Below, piece after piece: positions 47,813 to 57,120 of a stretch of DNA of 64,000 bases. The stretch is taken from NCBI RefSeq assembly GCF_014643515.1, contig NZ_BMJP01000004.1, positions 248,001 to 312,000 of the forward strand, in the 5' to 3' direction. The translations under genes were made by a program, and so were the position numbers. This stretch comes from Sphingomonas prati (GTDB lineage: Bacteria; Pseudomonadota; Alphaproteobacteria; Sphingomonadales; Sphingomonadaceae). Below the pieces are notes generated by a model. It did not search any database. It saw nothing but the letters and a program-made list of their open reading frames with translations, and was not told the origin of the DNA. Position 1 is the stretch's first letter; each line of letters begins with the position of its first letter.

Positions 47813-47952
47813 ACCTGTATCGCCGGGTTAGGGGTGCCTCGCCCCGCCGTCATCGAACCGACACGGAACCTTCACGAACCTGACCAGCGCCCCCTGCAAG
47901 GGCTCCCTTGCGCGACAGATGCATCGGCACACGCGCTCAAAGGGGACCTTCC

Positions 47953-50307
47953 ATGATCGCTCGCCGCGCCTGCCTGCTTGCCGGAACCGCCATCCTTGCC
48001 ATGTCGGGCACCGCCCACGCGGCCGCCGCGCCGGCCGATACGGTCGCCGTCGCCGAAGCAACCACCACGGCAGACGTCCCCGCGGACGCCACCGCCGCGG
48101 ACCCGACCGACGGCACCGAAATCGTCGTGCTCGGCTTCGGCCAGGCGCGCTCGGTCCAGACGATCACCGCGCGCGACATCGCGGTCCTCACCCCCGGCAC
48201 CACGCCGCTGAAGGCGATCGCGAAGCTGCCCGGCGTCAATTTCCAGGCGGCCGACGCGTTCGGCGCCTATGAATGGTCGTCGCGCATCTCGATCCGCGGG
48301 TTCAACCAGAACCAGCTCGGCTTCACGCTCGACGGCGTGCCGCTCGGCGACATGAGCTACGGCAACAGCAACGGCCTGCACATCAGCCGCGCGCTCATCT
48401 CCGAAAATATCGGCGCCACCTCGGTCGCGCAGGGCGCCGGCGCGCTCGGCACCGCCTCCACCGGCAATCTCGGCGGCACGATCATGTTCGAATCGCGCGA
48501 CCCGTCGAACGATCTCGATCTCGCTGCGTCCGGCACCTACGGCAGCGACGCGACCTATCGCGGCTTCGTCCGGCTCGACAGCGGCGACCTGACCGGCAAC
48601 GGGCTGAAAGGCTATATCAGCTACGGCTATCTCAAGACCGACAAGTGGAAGGGCTTCGGCGAACAGCGCCAGCATCAGGCGAACGTCAAGATCGTCCAGG
48701 ACCTCGGCGATCGCGGCAGCCTGACCGGCTTCTTCAACTTCTCCGACCGGCGCGAGCAGGACTACCAGGATCTCAGCCTCGACATGATTGACCGGCTGGG
48801 GCTGAAGACCGACAACATCTCCAACGACTTCCCGCTCGCGACCCGCCTGGCGCAGATCTACCAGAACCAGGCAACCCGCGCCGGCTCGGCCACCGCCGCC
48901 CTCCCCTACCCGACCGTCGGCCTCACCTTCCCGGCGCCGTACGAGACGGTCGACGACGCCTATTTCGACGCCGCGGGTCTCCGCCGCGACTATCTCGGCG
49001 GCGCCACCTTCGACGGCAAGCTGACCGACGCGCTGTCGATCAAGCTCACCGGCTATTTCCACAACAATCACGGCCAGGGCCTGTGGTTCCTGCCCTACAC
49101 CCCGACGCCGGGCGGCTCCGCACTGTCGGTCCGCTCGACCGAATATGACATGACCCGCGGCGGCGCGCTCGGCCATGTCGCGTGGGAGGCCGGCCCCAAC
49201 CGCCTCGAAGTCGGCGGCTGGTACGAATCGAACGCGTTCCGCAACGCCCGCCGCTTCTACGGCCTCGCCGACCAGGCGACCCCGTCGCGCGACGCGCTGT
49301 CGTTCCAGTCGAACCCGTTCGCGACGCAGTTCGACGTGAAGTTCGATACGACCACCGCGATGTACTATGTCGCCGACCGCCTCGAACTGGGCGCACTCAC
49401 GCTCAACGGCGGGTGGAAGGGCTACAAGGTCACCAACCGCGCCAAGCAGCTCGTCGGCAACCTGGCCTCGGGCACGATCGACGCGAAGGACTATTTCCTG
49501 CCGCAGGCCGGCGCCGTCTACGCGCTCGGTGGTTCGACCGAACTGTTCGCCACCTTCACGCAGAACATGCGCGCCTTCACTTCGGCCGCGGTCGGCGGTT
49601 CGCCCTTCGCCACGACGCAGGTCGGGTTCGACCTGATCCGCGACACGCTGAAGCCCGAAAAGTCGGACAGCTACGAAGTCGGCGGCCGGTTCCGCGCCGC
49701 CGGGTTCCAGGCGTCGGCCGCGGCCTATTATGTCGACTTCACCAACCGCCTGCTGTCGCTGGTCAACGGCGTCGCCTCGGTCGGCAACCCGACGACGCTC
49801 CAGAATGTCGGCGACGTCCGCAACTACGGCTTCGAAGCGACCGCACTGTACAAGGTCATCCCCGCGGTCTCGCTGTTCGCGTCCTACTCGTACAACAAGT
49901 CGGAATTCCGCGACGACGTGCTGAACACCAACGGCACGGTCAACACCGCCACCGCGGGCAAGACCGTGCCCGACAGCCCGCGCCACATGGTAAAGGGCGA
50001 AATCGTCTACAACGACGACCGCTTCCTCGCCCGGATCGGCGCGGACTATATGTCGCGGCGCTTCTTCACCTACGAAAACGACCAGTCGGTCGGCGGCCGC
50101 CTCCTGCTCGACGCGACGATCGGCTACACCTTCGCCACCACCGGCCCGCTCAAGGGGTTCGCGATCGAAGGCAGCGTCACCAACCTGACCGACAAGAACT
50201 ACGTCTCCACCGTCGGCTCCAACGGCTTCGGCGCCCGCGGCGACAACCAGACCCTTCTGGCCGGCGCCCCCCGCCAGTTCTTCGTCACCCTCCGCCGCGG
50301 CTTCTAA
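47953..50307 (+). CDS. TonB-dependent outer-membrane receptor
   Basis: 784 residues. Signal peptide MIARRACLLAGTAILAMSGTAHA. TonB-box-like EIVVLGF (about 57-63), a plug domain (about 70-200; LKAIAKLPGVNFQ, RISIRGFNQNQ, GGTIMFESRDPS) and a 22-strand barrel with a C-terminal Phe (FFVTLRRGF). It imports siderophores, oligosaccharides or other scarce ligands; no ligand-specific partner is adjacent. The polysaccharide locus 2 kb downstream makes an oligosaccharide possible. AGGGGA seven bases upstream fixes ATG 47953. Confidence 0.93.
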   Translation: MIARRACLLAGTAILAMSGTAHAAAAPADTVAVAEATTTADVPADATAADPTDGTEIVVLGFGQARSVQTITARDIAVLTPGTTPLKAIAKLPGVNFQAADAFGAYEWSSRISIRGFNQNQLGFTLDGVPLGDMSYGNSNGLHISRALISENIGATSVAQGAGALGTASTGNLGGTIMFESRDPSNDLDLAASGTYGSDATYRGFVRLDSGDLTGNGLKGYISYGYLKTDKWKGFGEQRQHQANVKIVQDLGDRGSLTGFFNFSDRREQDYQDLSLDMIDRLGLKTDNISNDFPLATRLAQIYQNQATRAGSATAALPYPTVGLTFPAPYETVDDAYFDAAGLRRDYLGGATFDGKLTDALSIKLTGYFHNNHGQGLWFLPYTPTPGGSALSVRSTEYDMTRGGALGHVAWEAGPNRLEVGGWYESNAFRNARRFYGLADQATPSRDALSFQSNPFATQFDVKFDTTTAMYYVADRLELGALTLNGGWKGYKVTNRAKQLVGNLASGTIDAKDYFLPQAGAVYALGGSTELFATFTQNMRAFTSAAVGGSPFATTQVGFDLIRDTLKPEKSDSYEVGGRFRAAGFQASAAAYYVDFTNRLLSLVNGVASVGNPTTLQNVGDVRNYGFEATALYKVIPAVSLFASYSYNKSEFRDDVLNTNGTVNTATAGKTVPDSPRHMVKGEIVYNDDRFLARIGADYMSRRFFTYENDQSVGGRLLLDATIGYTFATTGPLKGFAIEGSVTNLTDKNYVSTVGSNGFGARGDNQTLLAGAPRQFFVTLRRGF

Positions 50308-50315
50308 GCACAACT

Positions 50316-50338
50316 CCCTCCCCCCACCGGGGGGAGGG
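50316..50338 (+). terminator. G/C hairpin after the TonB receptor
   Basis: Perfect 10-bp stem CCCTCCCCCC / GGGGGGAGGG with an ACC loop, 8 bases after the stop. No T run. Confidence 0.5.
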
Positions 50339-50416
50339 CCGGGGTGGGGGGCGTGGCTAGGGTTAAGGGTCGATCCCAAAGCGACCGCGCTTCCATCCCG
50401 AACCCAAATCCCCACC

Positions 50417-50480
50417 CCCGTTCGGTTCGAGCCTGTCGAGAACATAGCGCAGCGTTCTCGACAGGCTCGAACCGAACGGG
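50417..50480. repeat. perfect 27-bp inverted repeat, REP-like family B
   Basis: Arms 50417-50443 and 50454-50480 (core GTTCGGTTCGAGCCTGTCGA) are perfectly complementary around a 10-base loop. Resembles REP hairpins moved by RAYT transposases; none is in this window. Confidence 0.85.
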
Positions 50481-50504
50481 TTGAGTGCATGCCGGAGAAC
50501 ACAC

Positions 50505-50700
50505 TGGCCCCGCCCATCCCGAGCGAAGTCGAGGAACCCTTCGAGCGAAGTCGAGAAGCCAACAGCACCGCTCGAGCTAACCTCGCGGACCGCGAAACCC
50601 ACGCACACCCCACCCCCACCTCAAACCCGTCCATCCTGAGTAGCGACCGAGCGCAGTCGAAGGCGCGTATCGAAGGACCCGCGCTACCCTCCTTCGGCAC
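50505..50700. repeat. degenerate family A units
   Basis: CCCATCCCGAGCGAAGTCGAGG (from 50513) and CCGTCCATCCTGAGTAGCGACC (from 50629) repeat the family A theme. The flanks carry GAAGTCGAG and CTCAGGAC fragments. Part of a 570-base gap that has no gene; 50701-50879 shows nothing else clear. Confidence 0.55.
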
Positions 50701-50879
50701 GCCATATTGACAAGCTCAATGGCCACTCAGGACAAACGGTTCTACGACACCTCCAGACGGCGAAGACCGCACGGAGGATCGCACGAAATGCGCAGGAAAG
50801 GCCGGCACCACGCGACAATCGCGAACAGGATCGCCCCCGATCCGCAACGCGCATCCCGCCCCACCGCGGTCGCAAACCC

Positions 50880-52118
50880 ATGACCCAACCCTCCACAGGC
50901 CCCCTCGCCGGCCTCCGCGTCCTCGACCTCTCCCGCGTCCTCGCCGGCCCATGGAGCACGCAGATCCTCGGAGATCTCGGCGCTGACGTCGTGAAGATCG
51001 AAGAGCCCGGCCAAGGCGACGACACGCGCCGCTGGGGCCCGCCCTTCCTCGACGACGGATCGCGCGACTCCGCTTATTATCTCTGCGCCAACCGCAACAA
51101 GCGGTCGGTCGCGATCGACATGGCCGATCCGCGCGGCGCGGACCTCATCCGCCGGCTCGCTGCCGACAGCGACATCGTGGTCGAGAATTTCCGCGTCGGC
51201 GGCCTTGTCAAATACGGCCTCGACTATGCCAGCCTCAGCGCCGCGACGCCGGGCCTCATCTACTGCTCGATCACCGGTTTCGGGCAGGACGGCCCCTACC
51301 GCGACCGCGGCGGTTACGACTTCATGATCCAGGGGATGAGCGGGCTGATGTCCGTCACCGGCCGCCCCGACGACGAGCCCGGCGGCGGCCCGATGAAGGT
51401 CGGCGTACCGATCACCGACCTCACCACCGGGCTCTACGCCACGGTCTCGATCCTGGCCGCACTCGCCCACCGCGACCGCACCGGCATCGGCCAGCATATC
51501 GACATGGCGCTGCTCGATACGCAGGTGGCACTGCTCGCCAACCAGGCCTCGTCCTGGCTCAACGGCGGCGTCGCTCCGGTCCGGCGCGGCAACGACCATC
51601 CCGGCCTCGTCCCCTACCGCGACTATGCCTGCGCGGACGGCGACATCCTGGTCGCCCTCGGCAACGATCGCCAGTTCCGCGCCTTCTGCACATTGCTCAG
51701 GCTGCCCGACCTCGCCACCGACCCGCGCTTCGCCGACAACGCCGCCCGCAACGCGCACCGCGCCGCACTCCAGTCCGCGCTCGCCCCCGCAATCGCGACG
51801 TGGCGCGCCGACGACCTCCTCGCCGCGATGGACGTGGCAGGGCTTCCGGCAGGCCGCGTCAACACCATTCCCGACATCCTCGCCGACCCCCACATCGCCG
51901 CCCGCGGCCTGGTGCAACCGATGACCCGCGCCGACGGCACGCCGGTGCAGGTGCTCGGCTATCCCGGGAAGTTCTCGGAGACACCCGCCGATTACCTCCG
52001 CGCCCCGCCGCGTTCGGGGGAGGACAGCGGGGATGTGTTGCGTGAGCGGCTGGGACTGCATGAGGCGGCGTTGGCCGAACTGATCGCGGCTGGCGTGGTG
52101 GCGGAGCGGTTGAGGTAA
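50880..52118 (+). CDS. class III (CaiB/BaiF) CoA-transferase
   Basis: 412 residues. The family III fold is seen in GLRVLDLSRVLAGPWSTQILGDLGADV (about 10-36), RNKRSVAIDM, YGLDYASLSA and GVPITDLTTGLYA, in which the Asp is the catalytic nucleophile. Sequence style is closest to succinate/glutarate or oxalate-type transferases. A link with glutaryl-CoA dehydrogenase at 13.8 kb is conceivable: this enzyme would activate glutarate. It stands alone between repeat clusters. Confidence 0.88.
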   Translation: MTQPSTGPLAGLRVLDLSRVLAGPWSTQILGDLGADVVKIEEPGQGDDTRRWGPPFLDDGSRDSAYYLCANRNKRSVAIDMADPRGADLIRRLAADSDIVVENFRVGGLVKYGLDYASLSAATPGLIYCSITGFGQDGPYRDRGGYDFMIQGMSGLMSVTGRPDDEPGGGPMKVGVPITDLTTGLYATVSILAALAHRDRTGIGQHIDMALLDTQVALLANQASSWLNGGVAPVRRGNDHPGLVPYRDYACADGDILVALGNDRQFRAFCTLLRLPDLATDPRFADNAARNAHRAALQSALAPAIATWRADDLLAAMDVAGLPAGRVNTIPDILADPHIAARGLVQPMTRADGTPVQVLGYPGKFSETPADYLRAPPRSGEDSGDVLRERLGLHEAALAELIAAGVVAERLR

Positions 52119-52190
52119 GCGCTCACGCGCGCTCACCTGGTCTCTACCCAGTCACACGCACCACACGCCCCCTCTTATCCAACCCCAAAC

Positions 52191-52306
52191 CCCCGTCCAT
52201 GCCGAGCGAAGTCGAGGCACGCTTTCCCCCGAGCGCAGCCGAGGGGCGCTGTTGGCTTCTCGACTACGCTCGAAGGGTCCCTCGACTGCGCTCGGGATGG
52301 ACGGGG
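52191..52306. repeat. REP-like inverted repeat, family A
   Basis: Outer arms start CCCCGTCCATGCCGAGCGAAG (52191) and end CTCGGGATGGACGGGG (52306), with an inner pair around TTCTCGACTACGCTCGAAGG. One of the two elements filling the gap before the GH39 gene. Confidence 0.75.
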
Positions 52307-52338
52307 TGGGGAGGATAGGAATGGGCTCCCCCAGTCCC

Positions 52339-52396
52339 GTTCGGTTCGAGCCTGTCGAGAACCCTGCACGCCGTTCTCGACAAGCTCGAACCGAAC
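52339..52396. repeat. REP-like inverted repeat, family B
   Basis: 24-base arms (52339-52362, 52373-52396; core GTTCGGTTCGAGCCTGTCGA) with one mismatch. Loop of 10 bases. Nearly identical to the element at 50417. Confidence 0.8.
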
Positions 52397-52441
52397 GGAG
52401 TGGGGAATGGTGTGGGGGAGGAAGGCAGCCCAACCCCAACC

Positions 52442-54112
52442 TCACCCCCGCGGCTCAACCACCACCAAAGTCACCCCAGACCGCGGCACCACCACATCGA
52501 CCACCCCACCAGCGCCCTTTACCACCATCGGCACCACACTCTCCGCCAACGCCGCCGCCTTCAGCAAAGCCGCCCGCTGCACCGACGTCGGCGCCAGCGG
52601 AGACCCCATCCCCAACCAGGCCGCATAGCTATTCGAATGCCCCGGATCGACGCGGTACTGCGTCACCCGCGCCCCCGCCCGCAAAGCCCGCGGCAACCCC
52701 GCCAAGGCAACCCGCACCGCGGCGTCCGGCCCGGCCACATCATCGTCATGATAATGCCAGACCAGCACCGCCACCCGGTCCCCGTCGATCGCCGCGATGC
52801 TGCCGATGTCCGCCGCCCCGCGCACGCCGTCCGCCATCACCGCATCCAGCGGCGGCTGATGGTCCGACACCGCGGGCAGCTCCCGCCCGCGCAGCTTGGC
52901 GAACAGCTTGAACACGTTGATCACCGGCAGGTCGATGCCGCCCGACGTCAGCTGGCGGAACCCGGCGAACGGCGCCTGGTCCTCGAACTCGAACGCCCAG
53001 GTCAGGATCCCTTCCAGGTTCAGCCCGCGCCGTTCGGCCAGCGCCTGCAACCGCACGAACGACGCGACCGTGTAGCTCGAATACATCGTCCCGTTGCGAT
53101 ACGCGTTGGCCGGCCCCTGGCACGCCGCGCACCCCTCCGGGTCCGCCTCGCCGATGATGATCGGCTTCGTCCGGAACGCCGGGTTCGCCGCGATCTGCGC
53201 ATATTCATGGTCGGCCGCCTTCAACTGCGCCGACAGGCCCATCCGCACATGGCTGCCCGCACCGGTCCCAACCACGGTCGGGTTGCCCTTGGCATGGAAG
53301 GACAGGAAATCGGTCGGCGTTCCCGCCTTCGCGGCATGCGCCATGAACTGCGTCAGATACTGGTCGCCCGCCCCGGCGATATCCGGCCCGCCGACCCGCG
53401 CCTCCGGCAACGCCCGCCGCACCGCGCGCACCGTGGTGTCGTGCAGCTTGAAGAACTCCGCCTGCGTACCCCCCCAATAATATTGCGGCAGGTTCGGCTC
53501 GTTCCACGTCTCGAAATACCAGCTCGCGACCTCCTGCCGGCCGTACCGCTCGACGCAGTGCGTGACCCACGCGAACACCAGCGCGTCCCACTTCGCATAA
53601 TCCTTCGGCGGATAAGCCCAGCCGGTGCGCAGGTCGCCGCTGCCCGGCCGCCAGTCATGCTGGTACGGCACCGGCTTCGACGACAGCGCCTCCGGCATGA
53701 ACCCGACCTCGACATAGGGCCGCACGCCGCGCGCCCGATAAGTGTCGAAGATCCGATCGACGATCGTCCAGTCGTAGCGCGGCCGGCTCTCAGCATCCTC
53801 CGTATACGCGTTGGTCGACCCCCATTTCAGCGCCGCCGTCCCGTCCCCCGACGTCAACAGGTTGTGCGTCCGGAAATAGACGCGGTCGGGCGCGAGCTTC
53901 CCCAGCGTGGCGAGCGTCGTGCGCCCGTCCTTCATCGTCGCATAATTGGGCTCGTCCGCGCCGAAGAACCGCCACACCGGGTTCACCGGCTTGCCCGGCC
54001 GCCCGACATCGACCGCGACCGTCACCGGGATCGCTGGCGCTGCCCGAACGGCGCCGCCCGCAAAGGCCGCAAACAGGGCCAGCGCCCCGGCGAACGACAA
54101 CGCGCGCACCAC
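52442..54112 (-). CDS. glycoside hydrolase family 39 (beta-xylosidase-like)
   Basis: 556 residues. Signal peptide MVRALSFAGALALFAAFAGGAVRAA. The (beta/alpha)8 domain shows the clan GH-A pair: acid/base Glu in FETWNEPNLP (about 203) and nucleophile Glu in PIIIGEADPEG (about 317). The C-terminal about 120 residues form a beta domain. GH39 members cleave xylose from beta-1,4 xylo-oligosaccharides. Start is GTG 54112, sharing one base with the GH27 stop. Last gene of the leftward hydrolase operon. Confidence 0.87.
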   Translation of the reverse strand: MVRALSFAGALALFAAFAGGAVRAAPAIPVTVAVDVGRPGKPVNPVWRFFGADEPNYATMKDGRTTLATLGKLAPDRVYFRTHNLLTSGDGTAALKWGSTNAYTEDAESRPRYDWTIVDRIFDTYRARGVRPYVEVGFMPEALSSKPVPYQHDWRPGSGDLRTGWAYPPKDYAKWDALVFAWVTHCVERYGRQEVASWYFETWNEPNLPQYYWGGTQAEFFKLHDTTVRAVRRALPEARVGGPDIAGAGDQYLTQFMAHAAKAGTPTDFLSFHAKGNPTVVGTGAGSHVRMGLSAQLKAADHEYAQIAANPAFRTKPIIIGEADPEGCAACQGPANAYRNGTMYSSYTVASFVRLQALAERRGLNLEGILTWAFEFEDQAPFAGFRQLTSGGIDLPVINVFKLFAKLRGRELPAVSDHQPPLDAVMADGVRGAADIGSIAAIDGDRVAVLVWHYHDDDVAGPDAAVRVALAGLPRALRAGARVTQYRVDPGHSNSYAAWLGMGSPLAPTSVQRAALLKAAALAESVVPMVVKGAGGVVDVVVPRSGVTLVVVEPRG

Positions 54113-56013
54113 TAGCGAACCAGCGCCGCGTCGGCCCAGTCGACCGCTGGCGGATCACCCCGCGCACCGTCCGCCCGCCGCGCCACCAGCTCGACGATCT
54201 TCACCCCCGTCACGTCCGCTGCGAGCGGCACCGCCGCCTCGCCGAACTTCACCGCGCGCGACGTCGCCAGCTTACGACCGTCGCCATACACCTCGAACCG
54301 CACCGCCCCGCCGGCCGGCGACGCGCTGTCGTCCACGCCCACCGCCGCGGTGAAGCGCGTATAGCCCGCATTGCGCACCTCCAGCCGCGATCCGGCGAGC
54401 ACGCCGATGCCCGTGTCGTAGTTCCGCGTCGCCACGCGCAGGACGTCACCATAGGCCGCGCGATCCGCCTGCGCCCCGCCCCAGCCGGCATATTGCGGAT
54501 GCTCGCCCGGCCCGCGCGTGCCGGCCCACGAGATCACCGACTTGTGGATCGTCGGGTCCACCCGCGGGGTCACCACGCCGTCCGCCGCCGGGTTCACGCT
54601 GCCCGGCTGTTCCGACAGGTACAGGCCGTTCGCGAGACTCCGCTGCCCCGCCGCGCGGAATACCAGGGTCTCGTGCGGCTTCAGCGTGAACGCCTGCTCC
54701 TTCGTGAAACTGCGCCGCGCGCCCGTCCACAGATCGGTCAGCGCGATCGGCGCGGTATCGACCAGCTTCAGCTGCGCCGCGGTCAGCATCACCGGCGCGG
54801 GCGACGCCGTCCGGTTGAACAAAGCAACCGCCTTGCCGCCACCCGCTAATGTCTTGACCAGGATCTGCACGTCGTCGGACTGGTACGCGACCACCGCCTG
54901 GTTCCCCGCCGGATCCTGGTTCAACGCCACCACCGCGGCGTTGCCGAAGATCGCGCGCTGCTCGGGCGTCAGCTTGCGCAGGTCGTAGCCGATGAACAGC
55001 GGCGCATTGATCATCGCCCACATGCTGAAATGCGACCGCGCCTCGACCGGGTGCGCCGCGTCGAAATCTCCCGTCCCCACGAACAGCATGTCCGGGTCGT
55101 TCCACGATCCGGGATGCGCATACAACGACCGCGTCACCGCACTGTCGAAATTGCTCAACATCCGCCCCCAGTGCGGGGAGATATCGTCGCTCGTGCGACT
55201 GATATTGCCCATGTCCTTGCCCCAGGCGCGCACGTCGGACGACCCCCACAGGCACAGCGAATAGGTATAGTCGCCGTCGGGATTGTAGCGCCGGAGCGCC
55301 GTATCGACCGACCCGTACAGCGCCTTCACCGCGCCCACGTCGGTGCGCGCCATCGACTGCATGTCGATCAGCGGCGGCAACGCGCGGTACAGCCCGCTCT
55401 TCACGCGCGGACTGTCTGCGGGCAGACCGCGCACGCCGCATCCGTCGACCTTGATCGTGTCGAACCCCCACTCCTCGAAGAACAGCCGGATGTCCTGGTC
55501 GACATGGCCGTACAGCCCGACCTCGCGCTCCGCGACGCTCCCCTCCGGCTGGTTCTTGAAATCGGGGGTGTAGATCTGGCCGCAGCTGTTGCGCCCGATG
55601 TCGGAATAGATCCCCGCACGCAGGCCCATCGCATGGATCCTGTCGGTCAGCGGGCGGAAGCTCGTGTCCGTGCTGCCCGGCTTCCCCGCGGACGGGAACT
55701 TCGCCGTGCGGATCACCAGCCGCCCGTCGCTCTGCCGGCGCTGCTGCCACCAGCCATCGTCGATATTGACGTTGCGGTAGCCGAGCTTCGCCAGCCCGCC
55801 GTCGACCAGCACGCGCGCCGACGCCAGGATCTTCTCCTCGTCGATGTCGCTGTTGAACGCGTTCCAGGTGTTCCATCCCATCGGCGGCACCGGCGCGCGG
55901 CCGCCCGTATTGGCACTCCACCGCGCGGTCGGCGCCAGCGGATCGGGCGCAGCGTAAGCCGGGGCCGCGGCCAGGAAGGCCACCGTCATCATCAGCGGGG
56001 CAATCGGTCGCAT
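54112..56013 (-). CDS. glycoside hydrolase family 27 with C-terminal NPCBM-like domain
   Basis: 633 residues. Signal peptide MRPIAPLMMTVAFLAAAPAYA. GH27 catalytic barrel (about 40-330): PMGWNTWNAFNSDI, nucleophile Asp in DTIKVDGCGV, acid/base Asp in RTSDDISPHW, and WNDPDMLFVG. A C-terminal beta sandwich and a NPCBM-like domain (about 490-633) add a sugar-binding module. GH27 enzymes are alpha-galactosidases or beta-L-arabinopyranosidases, both useful on decorated hemicellulose. The stop shares one base with the GH39 start. The esterase gene ends 2 bases upstream of its start. Confidence 0.88.
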   Translation of the reverse strand: MRPIAPLMMTVAFLAAAPAYAAPDPLAPTARWSANTGGRAPVPPMGWNTWNAFNSDIDEEKILASARVLVDGGLAKLGYRNVNIDDGWWQQRRQSDGRLVIRTAKFPSAGKPGSTDTSFRPLTDRIHAMGLRAGIYSDIGRNSCGQIYTPDFKNQPEGSVAEREVGLYGHVDQDIRLFFEEWGFDTIKVDGCGVRGLPADSPRVKSGLYRALPPLIDMQSMARTDVGAVKALYGSVDTALRRYNPDGDYTYSLCLWGSSDVRAWGKDMGNISRTSDDISPHWGRMLSNFDSAVTRSLYAHPGSWNDPDMLFVGTGDFDAAHPVEARSHFSMWAMINAPLFIGYDLRKLTPEQRAIFGNAAVVALNQDPAGNQAVVAYQSDDVQILVKTLAGGGKAVALFNRTASPAPVMLTAAQLKLVDTAPIALTDLWTGARRSFTKEQAFTLKPHETLVFRAAGQRSLANGLYLSEQPGSVNPAADGVVTPRVDPTIHKSVISWAGTRGPGEHPQYAGWGGAQADRAAYGDVLRVATRNYDTGIGVLAGSRLEVRNAGYTRFTAAVGVDDSASPAGGAVRFEVYGDGRKLATSRAVKFGEAAVPLAADVTGVKIVELVARRADGARGDPPAVDWADAALVR

Positions 56014-56015
56014 GG

Positions 56016-57095
56016 TCACTTGGCTCCCACCAGGTTGCGCGTGAAGAACGGCATAACAAAATCCTGGAATCGTTCGGCGACGTTGCTGACATGGTCGCCC
56101 GGATACACCGTGAAGCTGTTGCCGATCTTGTAGAGGTCGAGCGCCGCGTGCAGCTTGGCCGCGTCGTCCTTCAACCCGTCGCGGTCGCCCACGTCGATCG
56201 CGATCGCCTTGTACTGGCGCAGATTGCCGACATACTGGTCGATCATCGCCAGCGGCGCGTTCGCGGTCCAGCGCGCCAGCACCTCGGGCTGCACCACCCC
56301 GCCCTTCACCGGCAGGTCGAGGTACAGCGGACCCTTCGCAGGGTTCGGCGACCACGCCGCGGCACTGGCCAGCTGAGCGCGCACCATGAACGGCAGGCTC
56401 GCGGATTCAGAGGGCGACTTCACCTTCTCCAGTGCCGCCATCGCTTCCGCGTCGAACATCGCCGGGTCGCGCGGCGCCAGGCAGCACGGGCTCATCATGT
56501 ACAGCGCGCCGAACATGTCGGGATGCTTGAACCCGATCCGCGTCGTGCCGTATCCGCCCATCGAATGGCCGGCCAGCCCGCGGCTGCGGCGGTCCGCGAT
56601 CGTCCGGTAATGCCCGTCGATATAGGCGACCAGGTCGCGCGCGATGAACGTCTCGAAATCGCCCGTCGTCACCGAACTGGAATACATCGACCCGTTGTGG
56701 ATCGTCTTGCTGTCCGGGAACACCACGATCATCTCGCGCGCGCCCTTCGCAAACGCCCCGGCGATCGTCTGCGGCACCTGGATCTCGCGCGTCCACTGCT
56801 CCGCCCCGATCGAGTAACCGTGCAGCGCATAGACCACCGGATAACGCCGCCGCGGGTTCGCGGCATAGCTCGGCGGCAGGACGACCAGCACGTCGCGGTC
56901 GGCGCTCTCGCCCTCCAGATTGCCGCGGATCGCCGGCGAGTTGACCTTGATCCGCTCCATCTTCAGCAGCGCGGCACCCTTGACCGGCGGCACCGCCTGC
57001 GTCGCGACCTGCGCCGTCGCCGGCACCGCGATCGCCATCGCGCCGGCCAGGGCCAGTCCGACCTTCAGGCCGATATGCGTTACTGAACGTCCCAT
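56016..57095 (-). CDS. CE1-like esterase (feruloyl/acetyl esterase-like)
   Basis: 359 residues. Signal peptide MGRSVTHIGLKVGLALAGAMAIAV..ATAQ. Alpha/beta hydrolase with nucleophile Ser in AGHSMGGYGT (about 190) and oxyanion-side ALHGYSIGAEQW. Resembles the esterase-D/CE1 group that includes feruloyl and acetyl-xylan esterases. In this operon it would remove acyl groups that block the glycosidases. Catalytic Asp and His are likely in GDRDGL and YPGDHVSN. GAGGAG eight bases upstream fixes ATG 57095. Confidence 0.8.
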   Translation of the reverse strand: MGRSVTHIGLKVGLALAGAMAIAVPATAQVATQAVPPVKGAALLKMERIKVNSPAIRGNLEGESADRDVLVVLPPSYAANPRRRYPVVYALHGYSIGAEQWTREIQVPQTIAGAFAKGAREMIVVFPDSKTIHNGSMYSSSVTTGDFETFIARDLVAYIDGHYRTIADRRSRGLAGHSMGGYGTTRIGFKHPDMFGALYMMSPCCLAPRDPAMFDAEAMAALEKVKSPSESASLPFMVRAQLASAAAWSPNPAKGPLYLDLPVKGGVVQPEVLARWTANAPLAMIDQYVGNLRQYKAIAIDVGDRDGLKDDAAKLHAALDLYKIGNSFTVYPGDHVSNVAERFQDFVMPFFTRNLVGAK

Positions 57096-57120
57096 GTTCC
57101 CACTCCTCACGACCTTGTGA

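Noticed and set aside
47671-52396. Insertion sequences or CRISPR in the repeat-rich gaps
   Set aside because: The repeats are inverted hairpins without transposase ORFs, and there is no regular direct repeat with spacers.
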